Positions 10,459 through 19,322 are shown, counted from the first letter of the stretch. The stretch: DNA of 64,000 nt from JABDQA01 sp963759125 (GCA_963759125.1 CAVWXN010000001.1:248001-312000), one strand, 5' to 3'. Program-made: numbers and translations. Notes: generated from the letters alone by a model not told the origin.

Positions 10459-11328
10459 ATGCATTACCAAGGCAATATCTTTCGCCCCCCTAGCGAGGCC
10501 GCTTCAATCCTGCTCCAGGTCACCACCGGCTGCTCCCACAACAAATGTGGTTTCTGCGGGATGTATAAAGAGAGCCGCTTCAGTATCAAAAGCGATGAAA
10601 TCATCATGGCAGACATCGACTTTGCCGCCCTCCACTGTCGGCGCCAGAAGCGCCTCTTTCTTTGCGACGGTGACAGCCTGATCCTGCCCCAGAAGCGGCT
10701 GGTGCCGATACTCAAGGCAATCAGGTCAAAACTGCCCTGGGTGGAGCGGGTTGGCACCTATGCCAACACCAAGAGCATCGCCATGAAAAGCTTAGAAGAG
10801 CTCTACGAGCTCCACAGCCTGGGACTGACCATCGCCTACATGGGGCTGGAATCGGGTGATGACCTGACCCTTGAAAAAATCAACAAGGGCAGCGACCGGG
10901 CCAACATTATTGCCATGGGCAAAAAAATCCGTTCTGCGGAAATCAAGCTTTCCATCACTGTCATTCTAGGTGTCGCGGGTACGGAGCGATCTCAAATTCA
11001 CGCCAGACAAAGCGGCGCAGCACTCACTGAAATAGATCCGGAATTCGTCGGTGCCCTGAGCTTGATGCTCACCCCTGAAACCCCGCTCTATGAGCAATGG
11101 CAACAAGGAGCGTTCATTCTGCCGGGACCCCAGGAAATGCTGGCCGAACTGCGCACCATGCTGGAACATACCGAGTTGAGCGGCGGCTATTTTCATGCCA
11201 ATCATGCCTCGAATTATCTGCCGATCAAAGCCAGACTGCCTCAGGAAAAGATTGCGACCCTGGAACTGATCGACCGGGCTCTCCATGGTGAGATCGGCCT
11301 CAAACCGGAATACATGAGAGGACTTTAG
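10459..11328 (+). CDS. Radical SAM protein
   Basis: Radical SAM enzyme of 289 residues. The cluster motif is near the N-terminus in LLQVTTGCSHNKCGFCGMYK, with a C-x4-C-x2-C spacing rather than the common C-x3-C-x2-C; this spacing is usual in the TTGCSHNxCxFC group. Downstream are FLCDGDSLILPQ, ERVGTYANTKSI and YMGLESGDD, typical of the Elp3/MiaB-like radical SAM fold. No auxiliary cluster or substrate domain is visible, so the reaction is unknown. It starts just after the palindrome cluster and is transcribed away from the flavoprotein gene; the convergent thioesterase gene ends 20 bp beyond it. Confidence 0.8.
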   Translation: MHYQGNIFRPPSEAASILLQVTTGCSHNKCGFCGMYKESRFSIKSDEIIMADIDFAALHCRRQKRLFLCDGDSLILPQKRLVPILKAIRSKLPWVERVGTYANTKSIAMKSLEELYELHSLGLTIAYMGLESGDDLTLEKINKGSDRANIIAMGKKIRSAEIKLSITVILGVAGTERSQIHARQSGAALTEIDPEFVGALSLMLTPETPLYEQWQQGAFILPGPQEMLAELRTMLEHTELSGGYFHANHASNYLPIKARLPQEKIATLELIDRALHGEIGLKPEYMRGL

Positions 11329-11347
11329 CTTCCCACAAGCCCCTTTA

Positions 11348-11752
11348 TCAACTGCTGCCAATCCTCAAAAGCTCCTCTTTTAGTTCCCCTTCCATGGCCT
11401 TAGGCCTGCCGTCCGGTCCCGCGATAACGAAGGTGACCAGGGCGTCGGCTGCAATTTTCCCCGAATTTTTGAGGCGGATCTCCTGTTTGAGCACCCCTGA
11501 CCGATTGCCCATTTTTTCTACGCCAGTCCAAACTTCGAGCCGTTTTCCCGGACCGACCGCCTGGCGGTAATTTACATTTATGTTGACCACCATGAACACC
11601 AGCCCCTGGGAGGCCCATTTGTCGATATCGAGATTGGCCTCAAACTGGGCCCATCGATCTTCTTCGAGAAATTCGAGATAGCGGGCATTGTTCACATGCC
11701 CATAGATGTCCATGTGGTAGCCGCGGGTTACTATTTCCGTGAGGCTTTTCAT
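11348..11752 (-). CDS. Acyl-CoA thioesterase (4-hydroxybenzoyl-CoA thioesterase family)
   Basis: Single hot-dog domain of 134 residues with the catalytic region YHMDIYGHVNNARYLEFLEE, in which the first Asp matches the nucleophile of 4HBT-type thioesterases. MVVNINVNYRQAV and VLKQEIRL are the usual beta strands. It should hydrolyse short or medium acyl-CoA, releasing CoA. It is the third gene of the unit FeS-oxidoreductase, SCP2, thioesterase (9-10 bp gaps), which suggests a role in acyl-CoA turnover. The exact substrate cannot be told. Confidence 0.8.
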   Translation of the reverse strand: MKSLTEIVTRGYHMDIYGHVNNARYLEFLEEDRWAQFEANLDIDKWASQGLVFMVVNINVNYRQAVGPGKRLEVWTGVEKMGNRSGVLKQEIRLKNSGKIAADALVTFVIAGPDGRPKAMEGELKEELLRIGSS

Positions 11753-11761
11753 GTTTTCGAT

Positions 11762-12070
11762 CTACTCTTTACCAAAGGCCTTGAGGAAAAGTTGCAGTGC
11801 GGTAGGGTTGTTGGATTTGATTTTTCCTGAGAGAAAGTCTCCCATGCCCGGCCTGTGCCCCTCATTCCAGATCGAAATGAAAAATGTTTCATCGGTTTTA
11901 CAGACACAGTCCGCTCTGTCGACCGTCCGGCCGTCTTCCACACGGCAGGTCTTGTCATCGAGGTGCACGGTCTTCTTGGCTTCACCGAGGGAAAAATAGA
12001 AAACCAGCGGTTCAGTTACCACCCCAGGCACAAAATCCTCAGCCAGAGATGCAAAAATAGCGTCGATCAT
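11762..12070 (-). CDS. SCP2 sterol-binding domain protein
   Basis: A 102-residue protein made only of an SCP2-like lipid-binding fold (VFYFSLGEAKKTVHLDD, ADCVCKTDETFFISIWNEG, MGDFLSGKIKSN). Such domains bind acyl chains or acyl-CoA in a hydrophobic tunnel. It lies between the FeS oxidoreductase (10 bp upstream) and a thioesterase, so an accessory role in acyl-CoA handling is likely. No catalytic residues are recognised. Confidence 0.75.
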   Translation of the reverse strand: MIDAIFASLAEDFVPGVVTEPLVFYFSLGEAKKTVHLDDKTCRVEDGRTVDRADCVCKTDETFFISIWNEGHRPGMGDFLSGKIKSNNPTALQLFLKAFGKE

Positions 12071-12080
12071 TTTCTATCCT

Positions 12081-14072
12081 TCAGGCCGGCGTCATCAGCC
12101 GTTCTTCCAGCAGTTCAGCGATATCTTTTGGCTTGAGCCGATCCTCAAGATCCGCCCCTTTCACCCCGTCCTCAAACATGGTCATGCAGAATGGGCAGTT
12201 CGACAGCAGCTCTGGCGCTCCGGTGGCAGCGGCCATCTTTACCCGTTTGACGCTGATCCGTTCACCGATGTTCTCATCGGCCATAATGCGGCCGCCGCCG
12301 GCACTGCAGCAGAATCCTTCAGCACGACTTTTATCCATCTCAACGATTGTGCCGCCAGCTGCCTTTATCAGATCGCGGGGCGGTTCATAGATGTCGTTGT
12401 GCCGCCCGAGATAGCAGGAGTCGTGATAGGTGCAGCTGAATTCAGTCGGCGCCAGGGAGAGTTTTCCGCTGCGGACAAGGTTCTCTAGAAATACGGTATA
12501 AGATTCAACCTCGAGGGTAAAATCAAAATCACGGTAATCCTTGGCCAGGGTGTTGTAGCAGTGCGGACAGGTGGTCACCACTTTGCTGACGCCGCAGGAC
12601 TGGAGAGCTTCCACATTCTCCATTGCCAGGCTCTGGTAAAGATACTCGTTGCCCATTTTGCGCATCGGCTCGCCACAACATTTTTCGTCCTTGCCGAGGA
12701 TCCCCACTTTTACCCCAGCAGCCTGGCAGAGCCTCACAAAACTCTTGGCAATCCTGATGTTACGTTTGTCGAACGAACCGTAGCAGCCGACAAAATAGAT
12801 GATGTCGACCTCGGGGTCTTCAGCAATGGTCTTGATGCCCACTTCTTCAGCCCAGTCACCCCGGGAGGCATAGCCGGAGCCCAGAGGATTGCCATTGACC
12901 TCGGTCTGCTCCATGGCGGTCATCACTTCTTCACCGGGGAACTCACCTTCCATCAGTACCATCGAACGGCGGAGTTCAATGATCTTGGGCACATGTTCGA
13001 TGGCCGCCGGACAGATCTCCTGACAGGCCCTGCAGGTCGTGCAGGCCCAGAGGGTCTCCTTACCGATTATATCGATCAGCGGCTCCTCCGGATTGCTGAA
13101 AGCCGTCTCGGTGATCTGGTTGATTACCTTCATTGGTGATAGCGGCTTGTCGGTACTCCAGGCAGGACAGCTGTCCTGGCAGCGTTTGCAGAGCGTACAG
13201 GCATCGCCGTCATAGATGTCTTTCCAGCTCAAATCCTGAATCTCGGTGGCACCGAATTTTTCTGCTTCCTCGTCTTCGAGATCGAGATTCACCAGCTTTC
13301 CTTTCGGACCGCGATCAAGGAACAGGTAATTGGCCGAAGTAGTGAGTATATGGCGGAACTTGGTGAACGGTATCAGGGCGAAAAAACCAATGACCAGAAA
13401 GAGATGCAACCACCAGGTAAGCTTATGCAGGCTCAGAAGTCCAGGTTCGCCGATGGAACCAAGTCCTTTGGCAAAAATAAGACCGACCGGTGACCAGAGA
13501 GCCAGAGGAGTGTTCATCTCGGTTACCGCCATTCGTGCTCCTTCAACGACGAAGCCGGTAATCAGGATGACAAACAGCAGTCCATGCATGATGGCATCGT
13601 CCCTCTTGGTTTCCAGCCCTTCCGGCTTGAGGAAATATCTCCTTATGAACAACCCGCCGAGCATGATCAGAGCAGCCAGTCCGGCCAGGTCAAGTGCCAG
13701 AGAAAAAAGTTTATAGAAACCACCCTTGAGAAATACGAAGCCAAACAGGGGATCGGTAAAATCGGCCTGAATGAACACCAGAGTCGTACCGATGACCAGG
13801 ACCAGGAAGGCCCAGAAAAATAAGCCGTGCAGCAGGCCGGCGCCCCCACCTCGGATAACCTTCTTCTGCAAAATGACGTTTTTGAGCATCGCCCCGATCC
13901 GCGCACCGGGATCGTCAAGCCGGTCGAGCTCTTTGCCTTGCTTATAAACCTTGCTGCGGGTGAGAAATGATCTGGCCACGAAGATCATCGCGCCAATGGC
14001 CAGGAGATACATCGGCACCAGAGTCAGTGGTCCGTGGCCAACATTCCAGTAGATTTCGCGGGTAAATTCCAT
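12081..14072 (-). CDS. Membrane FeS oxidoreductase, probable ETF:menaquinone oxidoreductase (EMO type)
   Basis: Membrane-anchored electron carrier of about 663 residues. The N-terminus has about five membrane helices like the gamma subunit of nitrate reductase (LTLVPMYLLAIGAMIFVA, LLHGLFFWAFLVLVIGTTL), a haem-b type module. Then come two 4Fe-4S motifs (CTLCKRCQDSCP, CTTCRACQEICP) and two CCG domains (VGCYGSFD, KCCGEP, TCPHCYNT; CYLGRH, FCCSAGGGR, NCPFC), as in HdrD and GlcF. Proteins of this build pass electrons from acyl-CoA dehydrogenases via ETF to menaquinone in fatty-acid-oxidising anaerobes. No etfAB genes are in the window. Start is ATG 14072, because GGAGGGAAGG precedes it; the ORF can be extended 4 codons to a TTG. 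Promoter and operator lie at 14127-14155. Confidence 0.85.
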   Translation of the reverse strand: MEFTREIYWNVGHGPLTLVPMYLLAIGAMIFVARSFLTRSKVYKQGKELDRLDDPGARIGAMLKNVILQKKVIRGGGAGLLHGLFFWAFLVLVIGTTLVFIQADFTDPLFGFVFLKGGFYKLFSLALDLAGLAALIMLGGLFIRRYFLKPEGLETKRDDAIMHGLLFVILITGFVVEGARMAVTEMNTPLALWSPVGLIFAKGLGSIGEPGLLSLHKLTWWLHLFLVIGFFALIPFTKFRHILTTSANYLFLDRGPKGKLVNLDLEDEEAEKFGATEIQDLSWKDIYDGDACTLCKRCQDSCPAWSTDKPLSPMKVINQITETAFSNPEEPLIDIIGKETLWACTTCRACQEICPAAIEHVPKIIELRRSMVLMEGEFPGEEVMTAMEQTEVNGNPLGSGYASRGDWAEEVGIKTIAEDPEVDIIYFVGCYGSFDKRNIRIAKSFVRLCQAAGVKVGILGKDEKCCGEPMRKMGNEYLYQSLAMENVEALQSCGVSKVVTTCPHCYNTLAKDYRDFDFTLEVESYTVFLENLVRSGKLSLAPTEFSCTYHDSCYLGRHNDIYEPPRDLIKAAGGTIVEMDKSRAEGFCCSAGGGRIMADENIGERISVKRVKMAAATGAPELLSNCPFCMTMFEDGVKGADLEDRLKPKDIAELLEERLMTPA

Positions 14073-14126
14073 CCTTCCCTCCAATACCGGTTTAACTTCA
14101 AGAGAGTTAGAGAGCTATCCTGCCTC

Positions 14127-14155
14127 TTTATAAACGGCATTAACGTTAAGGTCAA
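14127..14155 (-). promoter_or_regulatory. Promoter of the FeS-oxidoreductase operon with embedded palindromic operator
   Basis: Reading the minus strand: TTGACC (-35), 17 nt, TATAAA (-10). The spacer begins TTAACGTTAA, a perfect 10-bp palindrome; with flanks the site reads TTAACGTTAAGGTCAA on the plus strand (14140-14155). The same arrangement recurs upstream of fadD at 36264-36292. The adjacent divergent MerR gene makes its product the obvious candidate ligand. Confidence 0.7.
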
Positions 14156-14224
14156 GACAAAAGATCTGTTAAACTACCCACCGATTATGCTATTAAGCAT
14201 TGAAATATAGACATATTTATTTGT

Positions 14225-14254
14225 TTGACAGAAAGCACATAGACATGATAGTAT
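14225..14254 (+). promoter_or_regulatory. Candidate promoter of merR
   Basis: TTGACA at 14225-14230 and TAGTAT at 14249-14254, spacing 18. It lies about 100 bp before the merR start and just before the operator-like site at 14265-14280. Confidence 0.5.
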
Positions 14255-14264
14255 CGCCCTGTAT

Positions 14265-14280
14265 GTTACGTAAAGGTAAA
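14265..14280 (+). promoter_or_regulatory. Operator-like site in front of merR
   Basis: GTTACGTAAAGGTAAA shares the core ACGTWAAGGTMAA with the site at 14140-14155. Placed just after the merR -10, it would suit autorepression. Confidence 0.55.
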
Positions 14281-14356
14281 GCAATCGATGCTCGAACGCT
14301 GCCCTCGTTACTTCGCTGGCAGCCTCCTCGATGTTTCACAAACCAGGGATACTACC

Positions 14357-14758
14357 ATGAGCAACGAGCCTGAAGAAGTCACCCAGATAGGGGCCCTCGC
14401 CAAGCAGCTCGATATTACCACCAGAACCATCCGCTATTACGAAGAGATCGGTTTGATGGGTACCATCAAGCGCCGGGGAGGCACGACAAGAAGTTACAGC
14501 AAGGACGATGTGTTGAGGCTCAAGTTTATTCTCAAGATGAAGTCTCTGGGAATCGGCCTCAAAGAGATTCAGCAGCTTTCAGATATCTTCGACATAAACG
14601 ACCAGGATTTTTCAACAATCACTCCCAAACTGATCGAGATTCTTGACCAACATATCTCCCGGCTGGATGAGAAAATGGTCAGCCTTTCCTCCCTGCGCCA
14701 GGACATTGTCGAATACCGGTTGCGCATCATGGAACTGCTCAACGAGGGCCCCTCCTAA
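14357..14758 (+). CDS. MerR-family regulator, probably of acyl-CoA catabolism
   Basis: About 133 residues. N-terminal winged helix (IGALAKQLDITTRTIRYYEE, followed by IGLMGTIKRRGGTTRSYS), then VLRLKFILKMKSLGIGLKEIQQL and a C-terminal dimer coiled coil (LDEKMVSLSSLRQDIVEYR). It lacks the cysteines of metal-sensing MerR proteins and resembles the LiuR-like group that controls acyl-CoA and branched-chain degradation in proteobacteria. It is divergent from the FeS-oxidoreductase operon, and matching operator-like palindromes occur here and before fadD, so I infer it controls both. The start is ATG 14357; the frame is open further back to 14288, but without a ribosome site or homology. Confidence 0.8.
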   Translation: MSNEPEEVTQIGALAKQLDITTRTIRYYEEIGLMGTIKRRGGTTRSYSKDDVLRLKFILKMKSLGIGLKEIQQLSDIFDINDQDFSTITPKLIEILDQHISRLDEKMVSLSSLRQDIVEYRLRIMELLNEGPS

Positions 14759-14961
14759 AAGACCCCCGGGAAACCTTCATTACCTTCAGCTCAAAGACCA
14801 CTTCCTTCGGTACCTCAAGAACTTCACCAGAACAGGTCCCGTAGACAAGTCTGGCTACACAACTATTCTGCTTCGGAACATTGCCTGGCAGACATGACTG
14901 TTCTATCGTGTAGTGATCTTCACATACCTTTCTGAATAATCCCTATCAACCGAGGATCATC

Positions 14962-15960
14962 ATGAGCAAACTACGAATCGGCGTGCTCAGCACTGCCGCA
15001 ATTGGCATCCAGAAAGTCATTCCAGCTATGCAGCAAGGGCTGCGCACCGAGGTTGCCGCGATCAGTTCCCGTTCTGCCGAAAAGGCACGGAGCGCAGCGG
15101 ACGCGCTCGGCATCGAGAAATATTATGGCTCCTATGAGGAGTTGCTGGCCGACCCCGAGATCGACGCGGTTTACAACCCGCTTCCCAATCACCTGCATTG
15201 CCCATGGAGTAAAAAGGCCATGCAGGCGGGCAAACATGTTCTCTGCGAAAAACCGCTGGGCCTCACGGTGGACGAGATAGAAGATCTCATCCACACCCGT
15301 GACGAATGCGGCGTCATAGCCGCCGAAGCGTTCATGGTCAAATCGTGCCCCCAATGGATCGAGGCCCGGGAACGGGTGCGTCGTGGAGAGATCGGGGATC
15401 TAAGAATGATTCAGGCCTTTTTTTCCTACGACAACCAGAATCCGGAAAATATACGCAATATTGTCGATGTCGGCGGCGGTGCCATGTGGGATATCGGCTG
15501 CTATCCGGTTGTCATATCACGCTATCTGTTCGACAGCGAACCTCTGCGGACTGCGGCAGCGCTCGAATTCGACCCGGTCATGAAAACCGACCGGCTGGAC
15601 AGCGTTATTCTTGAATTCGAAAGTGGCCAGGCCATCTTCGGCGTCTCCACCCAGTTGGTCCCTTATCAGCGGGTACACCTGTTCGGCACCACAGGACGCC
15701 TGGAAGTGGTAATTCCCTTCAACGCCCCCAACGACCGTCCCTGCATCCTCCGCTTTGACAGCGGAACCCTGGTGGAGGCAGAAGTGACCTCCCAGACATT
15801 TCCGGTCATGGATCAATATACCTTGCAGGGCGACGATTTTGCCCGGGCCGTGCTTGAGGGAGGAGAAATCAAATCAACTTTGGAGGACGGGCTCGCCAAT
15901 ACCAGAACGATCAATGCGATTTTCACGGCAGGCCGGGAAAAGCGCTGGGTAACTATCTAA
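14962..15960 (+). CDS. Gfo/Idh/MocA family NAD(P)-dependent oxidoreductase
   Basis: A 332-residue dehydrogenase. Rossmann domain at 1-120 (LRIGVLSTAAIGIQKVIP; CEKPLG with the family EKP signature at residues 96-98), then the alpha/beta substrate domain with GGGAMWDIGCYPV, where the catalytic-region Asp and Cys-Tyr follow. It resembles glucose-fructose oxidoreductase and trans-dihydrodiol dehydrogenase relatives. It stands alone between merR and a repeat element, so the substrate is unknown; a sugar or cyclitol is likely from the family. Confidence 0.8.
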   Translation: MSKLRIGVLSTAAIGIQKVIPAMQQGLRTEVAAISSRSAEKARSAADALGIEKYYGSYEELLADPEIDAVYNPLPNHLHCPWSKKAMQAGKHVLCEKPLGLTVDEIEDLIHTRDECGVIAAEAFMVKSCPQWIEARERVRRGEIGDLRMIQAFFSYDNQNPENIRNIVDVGGGAMWDIGCYPVVISRYLFDSEPLRTAAALEFDPVMKTDRLDSVILEFESGQAIFGVSTQLVPYQRVHLFGTTGRLEVVIPFNAPNDRPCILRFDSGTLVEAEVTSQTFPVMDQYTLQGDDFARAVLEGGEIKSTLEDGLANTRTINAIFTAGREKRWVTI

Positions 15961-16066
15961 GCTTCACCGCAAACATATACTGAAATATTTCGAGATTAAA
16001 ATTTTGAACACGTCAATGTTATCAGCAATAAGACCACATTCAGGTAGAGAACTAAATCGTTTCCAT

Positions 16067-16200
16067 CCGAAACGAGTCATTTTGTTTCAAGATCGAGGCG
16101 GGCGTGAAATTTTACCGGAGGCATAGTGAATATTCCGAGGATAAAATTCTGAGTGCAACGAAGAGTCAAGGGAAAAGCGCCGTTTCCTGATAAACACTAG
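16067..16200 (+). repeat. Interspersed ~135-bp element, copy 1
   Basis: Begins CCGAAACGAGTCATTTT and ends ATAAACACTAG. It aligns along its whole length with 48976-49110 (shared blocks include CGAGGCG/CGAGACG, GAAATTTT, CAGGCAT/GAGGCAT, GCAACGAAGAG/GCAGCGAAGAG, AGCGCCGTTT and CACTAG). Non-coding. It abuts the stop codon of the 16201-17316 gene. Confidence 0.75.
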
Positions 16201-17316
16201 TTAGAGTTCAGGGATCTCTAGCCCCAACGGCACCAACACCACATCATTAAATAGTTTCTGCACCTTTTTGTCGGTCTGCCCTTCTGCTTTCTCAGCGATA
16301 TTGTCGATCTTTCGGGCCAGCCTTTGAGTTCGCTCCCGGCAGTCAAGCCGGGCCTGCTCCAGCTCATTCCAGCTTTTGTGCTCGAGAAATTCTTTCCAGG
16401 CCGACCCCAGTTCCGGAAACAATTCCTGTCTGAGACCATCGACGAAGGAGACATAGAGACCGAGGGTCGATGTTTGTTTCTCTCGCAGTATATGAGAGAG
16501 CACCCCTTGGGGATGAGTATCGGCCAGCACATCTCTGACCGCCCTGCAGACAAATTCTATAATTGAACCTGGGAAACGCCCGATCATCTGCTGCAGAGTT
16601 TCACTTTTCAGTGAAGTTTCAAGAAGTTCGCCGAGTTCATGATAGATGAACAGATCGAGTTCTCTGGTAGCCATCTCATCGAGGACATCCGCCAGCCGCT
16701 GCTGATCCAGCCCGCCATCATTCAGAAGGCCGTAGCTGTTGAGAAAAAAACGAATAGAACTTCGGCAGGAAGAGCGCAGTTCCTGCAGGTGATCATAGAG
16801 GAAAAAACGCAGCGGATCGGTGCGGATGATGACCTGACCCTCCTGAACCATGGCAAAGGGGCTTGCCATTTCCCGGGCATGTTCTCTGCCCAACAGCACT
16901 ACCTGACAGTCTTCGACCTTGAGACGCTCCCTCACTTCTGCCAGGAAGAATATCGCCTTCATCGACCGTCCGTGACCGGCACCATAGAAGAAGGGTCGTG
17001 AATTGATTGTCCCGTTGACACTATCGACGTCATCGGGTGCGCAGGAGCGGCCATCGACTGTTATCGGCTGGAACTGCCGCTCCAGGATAGCCTCCCAATA
17101 CTGTTCCCTGGCCTCTATCCAGTCGAGCAGTTCTGATGATTCCGGTTCAGTCCATGGCTGGCCCCCGGTCTCCCATTTATAGAGATTACGCAGTTTCAGT
17201 ACCAACGAACACATGGAGTAGATGCCATGGTCCCTGGCATCCGAGACATCGCAATTATACTGAACCTCTTTTTTCAACTGCCCGTCCGGCACTATGGTCT
17301 CTATCGGTAGATTCAT
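16201..17316 (-). CDS. Conserved hypothetical protein, Sfum_1244-like family
   Basis: 371 residues, soluble, no signal peptide. The N-terminal stretch DARDHGIYSMCSLVLKLRNL, followed by YKWETGGQPWTEPES, matches my memory of the Sfum_1244 family, a conserved protein of Desulfobacterota with no known function. Other visible features: a His/Glu pair in YHELGELLE (residues about 230-238), reminiscent of metal-binding helices but not a full HExxH, and a charged C-terminal helix rich in Lys/Glu/Arg. It stands alone, with its stop codon at the edge of a repeat element. The family name is recalled, not searched. Confidence 0.7.
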   Translation of the reverse strand: MNLPIETIVPDGQLKKEVQYNCDVSDARDHGIYSMCSLVLKLRNLYKWETGGQPWTEPESSELLDWIEAREQYWEAILERQFQPITVDGRSCAPDDVDSVNGTINSRPFFYGAGHGRSMKAIFFLAEVRERLKVEDCQVVLLGREHAREMASPFAMVQEGQVIIRTDPLRFFLYDHLQELRSSCRSSIRFFLNSYGLLNDGGLDQQRLADVLDEMATRELDLFIYHELGELLETSLKSETLQQMIGRFPGSIIEFVCRAVRDVLADTHPQGVLSHILREKQTSTLGLYVSFVDGLRQELFPELGSAWKEFLEHKSWNELEQARLDCRERTQRLARKIDNIAEKAEGQTDKKVQKLFNDVVLVPLGLEIPEL

Positions 17317-17525
17317 CGGTGTGGTAATTATTATTTTTGAATTCGAACAGATCAGATAGTCTTAGCAATAACTAGCGACAAAATTTCAAATCGTCCAGCA
17401 AGGTCAGTTGCGAGCGAGGATCCGGCCGAACAGTTCGGCAGCACTGGGAGAAACCAGCGCAGCGGGTAACACAGCCCGGTGGAATGGATTGGACTTTTGT
17501 CTCATTGTGTAAAAGGATATGCATC

Positions 17526-17843
17526 ATGGACCCCTTTACCAGACGAACTATCGAGATCATCAGTAGTATACCGCCGGGCAAGGTGACCACTTACCTGATC
17601 GTTGCCACCGCGGCCGGCAATCATTGCGGTGCCCGACAGGTCGCCAGGATTCTGCATTCCAGCTCGGAAAAGTATCACCTTCCCTGGCACCGCGTGGTGA
17701 ATCAGAAAGGAGAGATTTCACCTCGTAATTCCGGCTCTCACCTCAAACAAAAGCAGATGCTGGAAGCCGAAGGCATCGTTTTCGATGCTGCTAACAGGGT
17801 GAATTTCGATCTCTGCCTGTGGCTTCCAAGACCAGGGCAATGA
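17526..17843 (+). CDS. Alkyltransferase-like (ATL) DNA-repair protein
   Basis: About 105 residues, the C-terminal DNA-binding domain of the O6-alkylguanine-DNA alkyltransferase family: IISSIPPGKVTTYLIVATAA, then RQVARILHS and the active-site loop YHLPWHRVVNQKG. The acceptor Cys of MGMT (PCHRV) is Trp (PWHRV), which defines ATL proteins: they bind O6-alkylguanine without repairing it and hand the lesion to nucleotide excision repair. GARQVARIL supplies the Arg finger. The start is ATG 17526 (AAAGGA upstream); the frame extends back to 17484. It has no operon partner. Confidence 0.85.
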   Translation: MDPFTRRTIEIISSIPPGKVTTYLIVATAAGNHCGARQVARILHSSSEKYHLPWHRVVNQKGEISPRNSGSHLKQKQMLEAEGIVFDAANRVNFDLCLWLPRPGQ

Positions 17844-18112
17844 CCAGTATTACTCCTATAAAACAAAATTACTTCGAACACTTATTACCCTTTTCGTTTT
17901 CTGCGCAGGTTCTTGACACCAATGGTGAAATGTGGCAATACGAGGCCTGGAAATCACCTGTATGATGAGAGGATATCTTTAGTGGAAGGGCTGTTCAATC
18001 CGTTCAGTTCTTAATGATACAATTTCTGGCCTTTTCAGATTGCCATCTCTGGTCCGAGTGACCAGTGTTGCAATATTGTAATTGTCCACAATAACTTCAC
18101 AGAGAGGATGTC

Positions 18113-19288
18113 ATGATTGAAAGCAGCCAGACTGAAACGGCAAGCACCACCCTGAAATATGGGATGGTAGGCGGAGGGGAAGGAGCCTTCATCGGTGATG
18201 TTCATCGGAAAGCGATCAATATGGACGGCATGGCTGATCTGGTCTGCGGTTGCTTTTCATCCGACCCGGAAAATACACTTAGAACAGGGCTGAGACTCGG
18301 ACTCGCTCCTGCTCGTCTTTATAAGAATTACGAAGAAATGGCCGTGGCAGAAGGGAAGCAGGACGAGCCTATCGATTTTGTCGTGATCGTAACCCCCAAC
18401 AATACCCATTACCCCATCGCCAAAGTCTTTCTTGAAAACGGGATCAATGTCGTCTGCGACAAACCCCTCACCGTTACCTCTGCTCAGGCCCGCGAACTCA
18501 AAGAACTCGCTGAGGCAAGAGGACTTGCCTTCTGTGTAACCTATACCTACACGGGATATCCGGTGGCCAAGCATGCCCGGGAGATGATCAGAAACGGCGA
18601 TCTTGGCGAGATCAGATTCGTCAATGCCGAGTATGCCCAGGACTGGCTCAGCACACTGCTGGAGAATACTGATCAGAAACAGGCGGGATGGCGTTCCGAT
18701 CCCACCCAGTCAGGGGCCTCAAACTGTGTTGGCGACATAGGCAGCCACATCGAGAACATGGTTGCTTTCATGACCGGACTCAGGATCAAGCGCCTCTCGG
18801 CGCGGCTCGATACCATGGTTGACGGCAGGGTTCTTGATGATAACGCCTCGATAATGGTCGAATACGACAGTGGCGCCAAAGGACTCTACTGGTGCTCCCA
18901 GATCGCCGTCGGCAACGACAATGGATTGAGAGTCAGAATATTTGGCTCCAAAGCCTCCATCGAGTGGGCCCAGGAGAATCCCAACTACATGAAAATATCC
19001 TATCTGGATCAGCCCAGCCAGATCATCTCACGCGGCCGGGACGGACTTTACCCGGGAGCAGAATGTTTCTCCCGCGTTCCTTCAGGACACCCCGAAGGCT
19101 ACTTTGAGGCTTTCGCCAACATCTACAAACCGTTCATCACCTTTCTGATGAAGAAAAAACAGGGAGAAACAACACTGCCCGAAGATCAGGATTTCCCCAA
19201 AGCTGAGCAGGGTGAAAACGGTGTGAGATTCATTGAAAAATGTGTGGAAAGCTCAAAGAACAACTCGGCCTGGGTTGATTTCGATTGA
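18113..19288 (+). CDS. Gfo/Idh/MocA family oxidoreductase of a sugar operon
   Basis: 391 residues. N-terminal Rossmann domain (LKYGMVGGGEGAFIGDVHRK, CDKPLTVTS, with DKP in place of EKP), then a substrate domain with GASNCVGDIGSHIENMVAF giving the usual Asp-x3-His catalytic pair. This long subtype (about 390 residues) often occurs with sugar-phosphate isomerase-like TIM barrels and ribose-type importers, as here. It is the first of five genes to 23845; the next starts 35 bp downstream. It probably oxidises a sugar, sugar acid or inositol; substrate unknown. Confidence 0.85.
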   Translation: MIESSQTETASTTLKYGMVGGGEGAFIGDVHRKAINMDGMADLVCGCFSSDPENTLRTGLRLGLAPARLYKNYEEMAVAEGKQDEPIDFVVIVTPNNTHYPIAKVFLENGINVVCDKPLTVTSAQARELKELAEARGLAFCVTYTYTGYPVAKHAREMIRNGDLGEIRFVNAEYAQDWLSTLLENTDQKQAGWRSDPTQSGASNCVGDIGSHIENMVAFMTGLRIKRLSARLDTMVDGRVLDDNASIMVEYDSGAKGLYWCSQIAVGNDNGLRVRIFGSKASIEWAQENPNYMKISYLDQPSQIISRGRDGLYPGAECFSRVPSGHPEGYFEAFANIYKPFITFLMKKKQGETTLPEDQDFPKAEQGENGVRFIEKCVESSKNNSAWVDFD

Positions 19289-19322
19289 AAGTAAAATCAG
19301 ATCAAATTATTTGGAGGATACC

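Noticed and set aside
17881..18112. Promoter before the sugar operon (TTGACA at 17913)
   Set aside because: The -35 is good but the -10 candidate CAATAC is weak and far from the gene, so I did not list it.
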